A stretch of 64,000 nucleotides of DNA from Penicillium oxalicum (Eukaryota > Ascomycota > Eurotiomycetes > Eurotiales > Aspergillaceae): assembly GCF_001723175.1 (NCBI RefSeq), contig NC_064650.1, forward strand, positions 4,092,001-4,156,000. Direction: 5' to 3'. The notes under the pieces were generated by a model. That model was not told the origin of the DNA, did no database searches, and was given only the letters and a program-made list of their open reading frames with translations. Positions 12,595-23,175 of this stretch are shown here, piece after piece. Position 1 is the stretch's first letter. Each line of letters begins with the position of its first letter. A program made the translations under genes and the position numbers.

Positions 12595-14591
12595 TTACTC
12601 CGCAGAGGAGCGGGTGGTGCGCTTGGTGGCACCGCCCTTGCCGGTGTCGGCAGAGGAGCTGGTGGCCTCGTTCTTCTTCTCCTTACCACCGGCCGCAGGC
12701 GCCTTGCCCTTCTTGGGGGCCGGAGCTGGGGTGCTGGAGCCGATCGCGCCAAAGATGATCAGGATGGAGGTGAAGAGAAGGGCAGCAAGTCCGCCAGCAA
12801 CCTCGGGGACGGTCTTGGCCGCGTTGATGGGATCCTCCTTGGCCAGGCCGATGAAGTGGTCGACTTTCTGGCGGACAAAGGTCACGGGGTCCTCCTTGAA
12901 GCTCACAGTGGGACCTTCGGGGGCAGCGTCCTCGGGCTTGGGCTTGCTGGCCTCCTCCTCGGCCTCCTCAATGGGGAACTTGACGTCGAAGGTCTCCTTG
13001 CGGAGTTGCTCAGCTTCCTCCACGGAGTGACCAATGTAAATGTTGTCGAAGAGAATATCGTTCTGCATGGTCCAAATCTCAAACCCGATCTGTTGTGAAT
13101 CATTAGCATACGGACGACGGAGAGCCTGCCAGCAGCAGAGCGACGAGCACGAGCACGAGCACGAGCACGAGGGGAATGGGGACACAGAGAAGGAATGGAA
13201 AGTGGAATACGTACAGCACCCATGGGCTCCAGGTTGGAGGGAGTCTTGTCTTCAAAGTAGGCAGGGTTGGGGATCTTGCGAGGCGCCCAGGGGCCCTTGT
13301 AGGCGGGGTTGTCGATCATGGGGGCGGACCACTTGCCCTTGTAGGCGGGGTTCTTGATCAAGGGAGGAGTCCAGACACCGCAGCCAGAGACTTCGGAACA
13401 CTTGGGGTTGGGAACGGTGGGCGCGAGCCAGTCACCGTCCTCCTCATCATCCCAGTCCTCGGGCTTCTCGGCCTCGGGGTCGGGAATGCTAGTGGGCTCG
13501 TCCTCCAGCCAGTCGGCAGGCTTCTCGGCATCCTCATCGGGGATCTCGTAGGGAGCATCCTCATCCCAATCCTCGGGCTTGGTAGCCTCGGGATCTGGGA
13601 TCTGAGCCTCGTCGACCCAGGTGGCAGGCTTCTTGTCCTTGGGGTCGTCAATCTCCTTCTCGGGGTTGACGGGAGGAGTGAAATCCTCCAGGAGGCTACC
13701 GGCCTTGACGGACTCGCCGTTGACAAGAATCTCGAAAGTCTGATCGGGCTTGACGATCAAAGTGTAGAGGGAGGTCACCTTGGAGGTGCGAGCGACGGGG
13801 GGAGTCTTGAGGTGCTTCTCTTCGTACTCGCCGGTCTTGGGGTTCTTGTGACGGAAGATGAAGTGAACCTAGACAGTGAAAGATCAAGTAATCAGTACGA
13901 CTCTGGACGATGTGCGCATTTGGAACTCATGGAACGATTCCGGAAAAAAAGGAAAGGAGAAAAAAAAGAGGCTTACCTTGTTGGTAGCACCGCACTTGTC
14001 GGGACCGAACATGATCACGTAGGGAGTGGCATTGGAGAATTCCTCCTGGTGAAGCTTCTTGTTTTCCTGAAGAAGCTTGAGGTAGGCACCACCGCACACC
14101 AATGAGTTTTGCGGCTTAACCTCGTACTGGACCACCAGAGTCTTGCCCTTGTTCTCGATCTTCTTGGGGAACTTGGCCGAAATGGCGTGATGGGCGGCAA
14201 CGTTCTTGACCACCAAGCCCTTGTCACCCTCGATTCCCTTGAAGACGGTGGGCTCCTCGACCGCCCACTCGCCTACAAAGGCCCAGTCCTCGTCAGACTT
14301 GGGGTCGTCCTTCTTGGCGTGCGAGGGCTTCCACCGGGACTCCCAGTCATCGGTGAACTGCTCCAGGAAGGGGGCCTTGAGGGTGGTGGGCTAGAAATAC
14401 TCAATGGTCGTTAGAACGGCTGCATTCAGTGTCAATTGCAGAGAGGACGTAGTACTGGTTCAACGTACCGTGAATGTGGGCTTCTCGATCGCGGTGGTGG
14501 AATCGGGCTTGACTTCAACCTCCTCGGCATGAGCGTAGCCCATGAGGGTGGCCGAGGTGGCCAGAGCCGTGACGGCGGTATTGAAACGCAT
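12595..14591 (-). CDS. clxA: calnexin, ER lectin chaperone
   Basis: Membrane-bound ER chaperone that binds monoglucosylated glycoproteins and assists folding. Exons are 14591-14469, 14390-13977, 13868-13215 and 13089-12595, giving 561 residues. The N-terminal signal peptide is followed by the calreticulin-type lectin domain with [11 protein letters not shown] and [15 protein letters not shown]. The P-domain carries tandem [14 protein letters not shown] / [15 protein letters not shown] / [14 protein letters not shown] repeats and then NPAYKGKW / NPAYKGPW / NPAYFED repeats. A single transmembrane helix lies near residues 500-520 ([15 protein letters not shown]). The cytosolic tail is short and rich in Lys, Ala and Ser, and ends in RSSAE without a classic KKXX signal. 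The frame is intact. The third intron contains a GAGCAC repeat. Confidence 0.97.
13145..13168 (+). repeat. GAGCAC hexanucleotide repeat
   Basis: Four perfect GAGCAC units plus a partial one lie in the calnexin intron between the third and fourth coding exons. The repeat is absent from the mature message. Confidence 0.9.
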
Positions 14592-15769
14592 GATGAAACT
14601 GTCAAGGATGGGAAAGGGCGGAAAGGTCGCGCACAGCACACCAATGGAGGAAGACGGGGAGGAGTAGGTGCAGAACCAAGAACTGCGGGCAGGAAGGCTA
14701 GTAAGACGACCTGATAGGGAAAAGAGAGAGGAACCTCAGGCGGAGGTTATATACAACAATGCGGCCTGCTACTGGCGAAGGTCCAGGTGGCCTCTTCATG
14801 GTAGCTACCCAATCGGGATTAGCGTATCCGTGGGTACCGTGACCCTCCTTCGATCCCCTTCGATGAGGCTGCACAAGTCAAAGGACGAGACCACTTGGGC
14901 GTCAAGATACATGCCATTGACTGTGTAGGTGCTCAAATGTCCCAGTCTAGATCAAATACGATACAGAGTACAGTCGCAATGCTTACCAACGTCCGTAGTT
15001 TTCCTCAATAGGCTTGTGTGGTCATGATCTTTGGCAAGGAAAATTTCCACACATGGCGGGATCTTTCTGTAGGATTCGTCGGCAATGTTACACCATCAGT
15101 TACAACGACAGACATTGCCGACGGGTACAGCATCAATGATGTGCTAATTGATTAAATTGATTACTTCACCTCGGCATAATTCATTGATCACAGCAAGTGT
15201 CTCTTACCGTGGTAGAAGTAATGGGAAGATCTGATCAAAAACACCCGTTGTCCAGAGTTTAGTGTGTCGGCTCGAGTAAAAGGCATGTCTGCGTCACCAG
15301 TCAAAGTCTTTTGGTCTGGCTGTCCACCACTTTATGAGGGTTGATCTGCACTTCAGAGGCACCGAAGTATTGGACTCTCGATGGGCTGACTGGTGGACTG
15401 GTGGAGCTGCTGATTGTTCCCCGCCCAAAGTCCACGAGATGGGACGATAAGAGATAAAGAGATAACCACCGATAAGAAAGAATGAAGCCGGTGGATCCTC
15501 TCTGGACGGCGGACGACGGTCACAAACTGTGTCTCTGGTCGAGTCGTATTTAGTCACGGAATCGCAGTCTCGCTACCACCGCCAAATTTCCCGGACACTT
15601 GTTTGTACGTATCTCGATATGGCATGGCAGCTTGATGCCCCATGGAACCCACTCTCTTCTCCGTTTCCTTTCATTAGCCTCCCCCCGATGCAAGACCCGT
15701 CACGATGCCACTGCAGTATTTGCGCCGCTCCCCGCTGACTGAAAATACTCCACAGTCACACAGCCCACC
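14592..15769. promoter_or_regulatory. divergent promoter: calnexin / methylthioribulose-1-P dehydratase
   Basis: This 1.18 kb stretch separates two divergent starts. The part near calnexin is GA-rich on the + strand, so CT-rich on the coding strand, as expected for a leader. The middle (15100-15240) is AT-rich. I found no clear unfolded-protein-response element by eye and no supported coding frame. Confidence 0.5.
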
Positions 15770-16672
15770 ATGGCTTCCGCGCAAGACCAGGCTGTTGCGC
15801 CTGCGAACAACAACGATTACCTTGTGCAGTCGGACGACCCAGAGCACCCGGCAAACCTGATCCCGGAATTGTGCCGCAAGTTCTACAACTGGGGATGGGT
15901 GACGGGCACGGGCGGTGGTGTAAGTCCCTGGTGATCGATCGCCCATGGCGGGGCGGCGCGAAGAAGACAGAAGATGTTGATGGACAAGCAGACCTCAATT
16001 CGCCACGGTGATCATATCTTCATTGCGCCTTCCGGGGTCCAGAAGGAGCTCATGAAGTCGGAGAACATCTTCGTCCTCCAATGGCCCACCAAAAAGTACC
16101 CCGCAGAGGAGCGCAACTATATCCGTCGTCCGCTGAAACTGAACCCGTCCGCCTGCACTCCGCTCTTCCTGACGGCGTTTGAACATGGTGCTGGCTGCTG
16201 TATTCACACCCACTCGCAATGGGCCGTCCTGGTGACCCTGCTGGTGGAGCGCGAGAAGGGTCCCGATGCCTGCTTCGAGATCAGCACCATTGAGCAGATC
16301 AAGGGCATCCCCCGTGGTAAGGGGAAGGGTATGCTGGGATACCACGACACCCTCCGCATTCCCATTATCGAGAACACGGCATTCGAGGAGGATCTGACCA
16401 GTGGTCTGGAGGCGGCTATGAACAAGTACCCGGACACCTACGCCGTCCTTGTTCGCCGACATGGAATGTAAGCATGATCCCCGGCGCTGTCGCTCATATG
16501 ATCTCGGGGGAGGGGGAATAAGAGACACAGAGTAAGATGATGCTAACCTCATCTTCACAGCTATGTCTGGGGTGACAATGTCGCCAAGGCGAAGACTCAG
16601 TGCGAAAGTCTCGACTATCTCTTCCAGCTGGCCGTCGAGATGCACAAGTTGGGCCTTCCATGGGTCAAGTAG
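15770..16672 (+). CDS. mde1: methylthioribulose-1-phosphate dehydratase
   Basis: Class II aldolase-like zinc enzyme of the methionine salvage pathway. It dehydrates 5-methylthioribulose 1-phosphate to the diketo compound used by the later enolase-phosphatase step, in the cytosol. Exons are 15770-15919, 15992-16467 and 16561-16672, giving 245 residues. Motifs are [22 protein letters not shown] at the start of the aldolase domain, the [15 protein letters not shown] strand, zinc ligands in [11 protein letters not shown], the EIKGIPRG-like segment [21 protein letters not shown], and the C-terminal zinc ligand region VRRHGIYVWGD, which is interrupted by the last intron. Length and motifs match the family. 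The frame is intact. Confidence 0.96.
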
Positions 16673-17252
16673 GTCCGCCTCTATTCTCATGTCCAAAAAA
16701 AACGCCCATGAAAGATATATTGATACTGTTGCCGAGCGGAGCTTGTCATCCAAGCATTGTAGAGGTGGAAAGCGAATGAAGAGATTCAAAAGACGAAAAA
16801 TTGGTGACGTAGATGGAAGTATGAGAATGAAAGCAACAAATAAGCCACAGCTCCCTTTACTACGTTTACTCTTTCGTAGGAACTATATTAACTCTTCAAC
16901 GCTGTCATTCCAGTTTCACACATATTTACACACAGGATGAGTGGTCTAGAGAAGCATCATCGACGATGTATGTCATTTGAGAGAGAATGCCTGCAGCTTC
17001 GGTTTGGCGAAGAGGTCCTGGCCAGCTCAGGGCAGGTACCTCGAGCCGGGCGGGATCCCGTGAGTGACTAAGAGCGCGGCGCTGGAGATCATCATCCTTC
17101 CTCCACTCCGCCTTCGTCAGTGCTCCATCTGCCAGCTTCATTCAGAACCCTCGACCTCGAAGAGAAGGTCACACTGAGCCTGCACAAATTCACCTGGCTG
17201 TCAGCACTTCGATACTGATTCCTGCCGTTGTCTCTGCATTTTGGTACTAACA
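16673..17252. other. intergenic between mde1 and the sorting nexin
   Basis: Both flanking genes are on the + strand, so the 580 bases hold the 3' UTR of the first and the promoter of the second. The left part is A-rich and the right part is mixed. No coding frame with family resemblance is present. Confidence 0.55.
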
Positions 17253-19352
17253 ATGGATCTCGACGCTGGAGATTCCCCGTGGGGCGGTAGGCAGTCACGA
17301 CACCACAGCTCAATGGGTCGCGCGCTGATGACAGTACAGATGAGCCATCACGCTCGACAAATAGCCCACCACCATCCAAGCAGGAAAGCCAGGATCAATG
17401 TGAGTCGACTGTCCCCAAATTGACGTTGAATTGCCTCAACCCCTCACTAACCGCTGCGGCCACTCACTCCCTGCAGCCCCCGCGCAGCCCGCACCATCCT
17501 CGGCCGGGAGCGCGGAAGTCCGCACACCTGGAAGGCGCCCACAGCGAGGAACGCGGAAGATTAGCGCACAGGCAACGCGATTGGAAGCCGTCGACGACAC
17601 TGTTGACCCTTTGGGTCCTCTGGGTGAATCGACCCCCGATCTCACAACTCCGGTGACCGAGGCGGCCCCCGCGCCGCCGCAGAAGGAGTCGCTCGCCATC
17701 CGGGGCCCCCAGTCATCTTCTGCGTTTTCTCAAATCCCCGGTGCGACTGGCCTCGCCGACTCGGTGGATCTTGAAGAAGATGGATCCGGGTTCCGAAGAC
17801 CTCCCCCTGTGCAGCCCCCGGCGGACGTCGAGGGACCGAAGCGACAGACTCAGCCAAGCATGAGCATTGAGCAGGCTGCGAAACCCTCATTCGATATCAC
17901 TGTGGGAGATCCTCATAAAGTCGGCGACCTCACAAGTAGTCACATTGTTTATCAAGTCCGCACAAAGGTACAGAAGTCTCACAAACACCAGCGGAGATGA
18001 GGGATGAACATTGGCAAGAATGGCCCAGGCTAACAGTGTTCACGGCATTAGACGACTTCCAAAGCCTACCGCCAACCTGAATTCGCTGTGAGCCGTCGCT
18101 ACCGAGACTTCTTATGGCTGTACAATTCCTTGCACAACAACAACCCCGGTGTCGTCGTTGCGCCGCCTCCTGAGAAACAAGCCGTTGGCCGCTTTGACAC
18201 AAACTTCGTCGAGTCTCGGAGAGCAGCGCTTGAGCGCATGTTGAACAAGATTGCCGCGCATCCGATCCTCCAACATGATGGTGATCTGAAGATTTTCCTC
18301 GAGAGTGAGGCTTTCAATGTGGATATCAAGAACAAGGAGAATCGCGAGCCCGACCTCGGTCAAAGTAAAGGAATGTTTAGTGGATTTGGCATCTCAGTGG
18401 GTGGAGGCGGCAAGTTTGTCGAGCATGACGATGTAAGTCAAGCCTGTTCAGCGAGCGCCCGATGTCTCTGGTGTCCCGGTTATTTTGCTGACGTTTCCAT
18501 CTTGCGCAGTGGTTCCATGACCGGAAAGTGTATTTGGACGCATTAGAAAGTCAGCTCAAAGCTCTTCTGAAGTCTATGGACACGGTTGTTGCGCAGCGAA
18601 AGGGTCTTTCTGAGGCCGCGGGGGATTTCTCAAGCTCGCTGCACGCATTGGCGGCAGTGGAGCTTTCTCCTGCGCTGGCGTCGCCTCTTGACGGGCTGTC
18701 TGAGCTTCAATTCCGCATCAAAGAACTCTACGAGCGCCAGGCCCAGCAGGATGTCCTAACGCTCGGTATCACAATTGATGAGTACATCAGATTAATAGGC
18801 AGTGTCAAGACTGCTTTCACTCAACGGCAAAAGGCCTTCCATACCTGGCATGCTGCGGAGTCAGACCTCCAGAAGCGCAAGAACACCCAGGAGAAACTAC
18901 TTCGCCAGGGCAAGTCTCAGCAAGATCGGCTGAATCAAGCCAATGCCGATGTTGCGGATGCGGAACGTAAGGTGCATCAGACACGACTCTTGTTTGAGGA
19001 TATGGGCCGCTTGATGCGAAACGAGCTTCAGCGATTCGAGAAGGAGAAGGTGGAGGATTTCAAATCCGGCGTGGAAACGTTCTTGGAGAGCGCCGTGGAG
19101 GCGCAAAAGGAGGTAAGATGTCGTCCACAAAATGCTGACCACCTGCAAACATATCACTGACTGTAAATGATTGTCTAGTTGATTGAGCTCTGGGAAACGT
19201 TCCTGCTGCGGCTTGATGCCGGAGAGGATGGTCTGCCTTACTATGTGCCGCAGTCCGATGCCGGTCAATCTGAAGAGGCCCCTGCGAACGAGCCCACGCC
19301 ATCAGCATCTGAGTCGGCGGTGCCCACTGATGGCGCGAGCGAGACGGAGTGA
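17253..19352 (+). CDS. vps5: Vps5-type sorting nexin, retromer subunit
   Basis: PX-BAR sorting nexin of the retromer, which binds phosphatidylinositol 3-phosphate on endosomes and helps return receptors to the Golgi. Exons are 17253-17286, 17340-17399, 17477-17967, 18052-18432, 18510-19112 and 19179-19352, giving 580 residues. The N-terminus is disordered and Ser/Pro-rich with the acidic start MDLDAGDSPWGDEPS. The PX domain spans roughly residues 175-310 (FDITVGDPHKVGDLTSSHIVYQV, SRRYRDFLWLYN, PPPEKQ, RRAALERML). A BAR coiled coil fills the rest (FHDRKVYLDALESQLKAL, ERQAQQDVLTLG, LRQGKSQQDRLNQANAD). The two small first exons were placed by matching splice sites and frame; the total is exactly 581 codons. 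Confidence 0.93.
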
Positions 19353-20326
19353 TTCCAAATCTGTTTTGTTTCTCAGCCGTCACTATACCATCTCGCCCCC
19401 TGTTCAGCGAAAAGCTTGTTAATCGGATGGGGAACTGCTTGTTTTGTAATCACGGAGCGATCTCCCTCTTTCACTCCCTCTCCTTGTATTTCCTTTACTT
19501 TTTTTTTTGGATAAACCTCATGAATCCCCTGGCTTCGGTAGCTCCTTCAGCCTGTCACGCAGGACTCTTGATTTCTCTGATCCGTGCTCTAGATTGACCG
19601 AGAACATTCCACAGGTGGACAATCCAGGGATTTCGAGGTGAATAGGGATCTGGCCTTTGCAGAGGTACGTCGTAGTATTTACTCTTCCCGAATTGCAGCC
19701 TTGAGCGAGTGACAATCATGTTTATAAGTAATTTCTCGCCCGACGGTGTGCACTATTTTGCTCAATTAGGGCCGGACCTGTCGAATCACACTTGCATTGG
19801 TGGCTTTTCTTTTCTTTTTCTTTTTTCGTGTGTGTCTGGTACAGTTGATCCTGGATATGAAGGTTTCTAGCGGTACCTATTGTCAAACCTAGTTATAGCC
19901 ACTATATCTCTAATCAATCTGTTTGTAGTACCAGCTCATATGATCACTGTGCTGAAATCTAGATCATTGCATGAATCATACTCCCGGTTTTTGCTGTCAT
20001 GGTAGAGAGGTACCTGTTCCAATTTTTTTTGGTGACTTCAAAACTTGATAAAATTTCTGGATAAAGCCGACGATAGACGCGGCATATAGGTATGTGACAG
20101 TTCAAAATCCACACAAGTATCGTACAATATCGATCAAAACATGCCAGGTTGCGCAGAGTGGGAGGGGGGGGGGGGGAAAGAGTTCAAATTCAAGCAGGCC
20201 AGGAAACCATCTGGATGCCCCAATCATGTAAACAATTCCGAACATCTCACAACAGAGACCTTCCCCCACCCCCTACAGTGTATGTACACAGACATACATC
20301 CCGCAACCATGACCCCTATTGCTCCT
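19353..20326. other. convergent 3' region with G-run
   Basis: The 974 bases lie between convergent genes. They hold T-rich 3' sequences, GGTACC/TACCT-type short repeats around 19870-20010, and a run of 13 G at 20164-20176. No coding frame is supported. Confidence 0.6.
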
Positions 20327-20884
20327 CTATTTCTTCTTCTTTCCTGAAACCTGAGTCTCCTCTTGACCGAAAGAGCTGATCAGATCCAACAGGTTATCCT
20401 CCTCCTCCTGGTCTGCCTTGGCCTGAGCCTCTGCGGCCTCCTTCTCCGCCTGCTTCGCGGCAGCATCCTTGGTCGCATCCCCAGTTGACGCGGACGCGGT
20501 CTCGGGGGCCGGGGCATTGGCGTCCCAGCTACGACCGAAACGCGCGCGGAAAGCAGCCAATCGTCCGGCCTCGTCTTCCTCCACATTCATCAGTTTGCTG
20601 CTGGAGGGGTTCCACAGCAGGGAGTTACGGGTATCGCGAGTGGCCCGGTAGACGGGGGCCGGGGACGTTGTGCGGTGGGTGAAGGCGCTGCCATCAGAGA
20701 GAGTGACCAGCTGGGTGAAGGTGTATGGCCGCTTGGGGCGGCGGAGGAGCGTGGCGTGACGGCATTGGGAACAGATGAAGGTTGTAGGCTTGATTGCGGA
20801 GGAAGGTCGTTGAGTCGGGAGGAAGCTGAAGGTTGAGCTGGATATCGTGGTCGCGGAGCGACGAAGAGAGGTGTGCATCGACAT
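20327..20884 (-). CDS. mitochondrial large-subunit ribosomal protein bL31m
   Basis: A 185-residue protein resembling fungal mitochondrial bL31 (yeast Mrpl36 family), a component of the mitochondrial large ribosomal subunit. The chosen start is the ATG at 20884 (MSMHTSLRRS); the longer open frame upstream lacks an ATG. The first 45 residues are rich in Ser, Thr and Arg with no acidic residues, fitting a presequence. The conserved core is CSQCRHATLLRRPKRPYTFTQ, LSDGSAFTHRTTSPAPVYRATRD, NSLLWNPSSSKLMNVEEDEAGRLAAFRARFG. An Ala/Glu/Lys-rich helix and KKKK end follow, a fungal extension. It diverges from the flavin-reductase-like gene at 21376. Confidence 0.85.
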   Translation of the reverse strand: MSMHTSLRRSATTISSSTFSFLPTQRPSSAIKPTTFICSQCRHATLLRRPKRPYTFTQLVTLSDGSAFTHRTTSPAPVYRATRDTRNSLLWNPSSSKLMNVEEDEAGRLAAFRARFGRSWDANAPAPETASASTGDATKDAAAKQAEKEAAEAQAKADQEEEDNLLDLISSFGQEETQVSGKKKK

Positions 20885-21375
20885 TGTGTTGACAGAGGGT
20901 GGAAGGAAGAGAGAGGGAGAGAGACGGAGGGAGCCACCGGCAGGATTGCGGCGTCGCTGTTTGAATTGGAGGAGTCGTGGGACAATCCGATGCAACAGGT
21001 ACAGATGACTTAGAGAGTCGGGACCACGGTCGTCGAGTTGGTGGAAATTGGTGGAGTTGAAGCTGTTGGCAACCCAAACTGCTCACCCGACGGAGAGAGA
21101 GAGAAACTTTTGGCATTTCGGTCGCTGGCCGATTATCGCGGGTTATGTAAGCAGTCGGCGGATCTCCAGTTTTGGACGGGCCTCGTCCCGAAATTGAAAT
21201 CGAACTCAAAGATCGGGACGGCCAACTGTGTTGGTTTTCAAAGAGACCTTTGCAAAAAAAAAAAGTCGCTCCACGCCCAGGGATCACCGTGAAGTGGGAC
21301 AGTGAGGACCTCTCACGAAAGAAGCGTTGAAGAGCGAGAGATATTCGTGAGCGTCGGTCTGTCGGGACTGGCAGC
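20885..21375. promoter_or_regulatory. divergent promoter: bL31m / flavin-reductase-like gene
   Basis: A 491-base intergenic region between two divergent starts. It contains CT/GA-rich tracts near the left gene and an A10-type run near 21251-21262. No coding frame is supported. Confidence 0.5.
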
Positions 21376-22375
21376 ATGAAGCTGTCTCTGCCGCGAGCTG
21401 CGGCTCGGCCAGGCCTCGGAGGTGAGTTTCTCGATCAACAATGCTGCGAGAACGGAATCACCCAATTGACAATGTCTATGAGGGCGCAATTTTCAAGTCT
21501 GGGTCGGTGCCACATCTTTGCGGACAGTCTCTCCAATTCCATCGAGCCGGTTCCCTGCGACGGGCTACCAACACCGCTCACTAAGACCGATCAGCCATGC
21601 GACAGCGTCCACCCCATTCAAACCAACAACTCGCGATGCCAACGACGAATACACATACACCTCCAGCCCAAATGACAGCCAACTCGCCTCAACCCAGTCT
21701 ACACGGACGCAGATACCTCCCACCACCTCAATCTCTGAAAAAGTCCGCCTTCTCATGCGCCAGGTTCCTTATCCCGTAGCCATCATCACCGCCACCGATC
21801 CCACCGGTCCCGCCAACACCACCTCCTTCCGCGGAATGACCGTCTCTTCCTTCAACACCGTGACGCTCCATCCCGAACCCGTCATCTCCTTCAACGTCCG
21901 TCGTCCTTCAGAAACACTCAATGCGTTGGCAGAGTCCGGCCGATTCCTCGTGCACTTACTTTCTTCCAGTCCCGCCACCGCAACCCTCGCCAGAGACTTT
22001 TCCAAAGGAAACACCACTCTCGCATCAATACTGAATGGCCACGGAGACTTTGAATTCTCCTTATTCAACACCAGTGGCGACGGACACACGCACCGGCACT
22101 CAAAGCAGCCGCTGCCCTTGTTGAGGCGGCGCTTGTCAGACGCAAGCCGTCCATCATTGGATTTTCCCTTTGTGTTCGAGTGCAAGCTCCATCGGGAAAT
22201 GATCGATGTGCATGATCATTCAATTGTGTTGGGCACGGTGGTGCGAACGATACAGGCTGATGATGCGATGCTGATCCAACAAGGTGCCGCGAAGGCGGAA
22301 CATGATCCTTCGTCCGAGCATCTGTGTCTGACTTATGCTAATACAAAATTCTGGAACATGGGTCGCGAGATCTAG
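21376..22375 (+). CDS. flavin reductase-like FMN-binding split-barrel protein, probably mitochondrial
   Basis: A 297-residue member of the flavin-reductase-like family. These proteins bind FMN in a split barrel and typically reduce flavin with NAD(P)H; the physiological partner here is unknown. Exons are 21376-21421 and 21528-22375. The short first exon MKLSLPRAAARPGLGG and the Ser/Arg-rich stretch after it look like a mitochondrial presequence. The domain begins near residue 90 (VRLLMRQVPYPVAIITATDP), then NTTSFRGMTVSSFNTVTLHPEPVISFNV, RRPSETLNALAESGRFLVHLLS and ARDFSKGN, and ends with FECKLHREMIDVHDHSIVLGTVV. The frame is intact. An alternative is that translation starts within the second exon, but an ATG and good splice signals support the first exon. 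Confidence 0.85.
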
Positions 22376-23175
22376 TCTCTTCTCAAGCGATTCTACCTGG
22401 GCTTCTTTGGGTCCTTGGAAAGCCTCGGGTGGCATAGATTCCATGTGCAGAGAGGATTGCGAAATGTACATTACTCAAGATATATATATATATGGATGTA
22501 CCTATACACTTAACCAATGATTAGGCCGCGCCTAATCCCTGCGCGTATATTTGCAGTGCGGTTTGCTTTGTAGATCAAGCCTTTAAAGTATATAAACCGC
22601 CTCGGGCCTAGACCAAGTAAGATGTCTAGACCGTTACAGGTCACGCCCGGTCGGGTACCTACTGGAGGAACGTCCTGTATCTCAACTCCATGCTATCGAT
22701 CATGATATAGATACTGGTAATCTTCCCAACATTTACAAAAGAGTCAAAGACTGAAGACTACGGCTTGATACAAAATTCAGCTGCAAGGAAAACCAACGGG
22801 CGAGTCGTCGCACCGGCACGGCCAAGTATAGAACAAGCTTTTTTGGTCTCTAAGAACAGAAGTGGAGGTTGAGATCTCCTCGACCCGACCTATACAAGCA
22901 TTATCGAATCACCACGAAGAGAGAAACGCTCCAATGAACCGCGGCCATGAAGCATGATCTAAGAACATCGTGTTGGGGTAACCCGTGAAAGCCGACGGGA
23001 AAGATTCGGAGAACGACCTGGATACTGCAGCGCACAAGAGGGAACAACTGACGAGGCACAAGTTCGGGACAAGGTACACCCAGGCATCCCCCCCCCCCAG
23101 CAGGAGGAGAACGGTCATCGGTGAAAACCACCCGGCTGGAGAATCCGAGCTTTGAACGTAACTCAGGTGACCATG
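22376..23175. other. convergent 3' region
   Basis: The 800 bases lie between the flavin-reductase-like gene and the end of acrB. A (TA)-rich segment lies at about 22481-22492. No coding frame is supported. Confidence 0.55.

Noticed and set aside
13176..14105. 309-codon open frame on the + strand
   Set aside because: It is antisense to the calnexin exons, where repeated acidic codons leave the opposite strand open; its translation has no family pattern.
20164..20176. G13 run, and similar runs at 35744-35757 (C) and 62993-63005 (G), as special structures
   Set aside because: They are single homopolymers in non-coding DNA, not spaced G-tracts; their exact lengths are also unreliable in sequence data.
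20885..20995. 37-residue N-terminal extension of bL31m
   Set aside because: This extension begins with TTG and contains no ATG; the first ATG at 20884 gives a good presequence.
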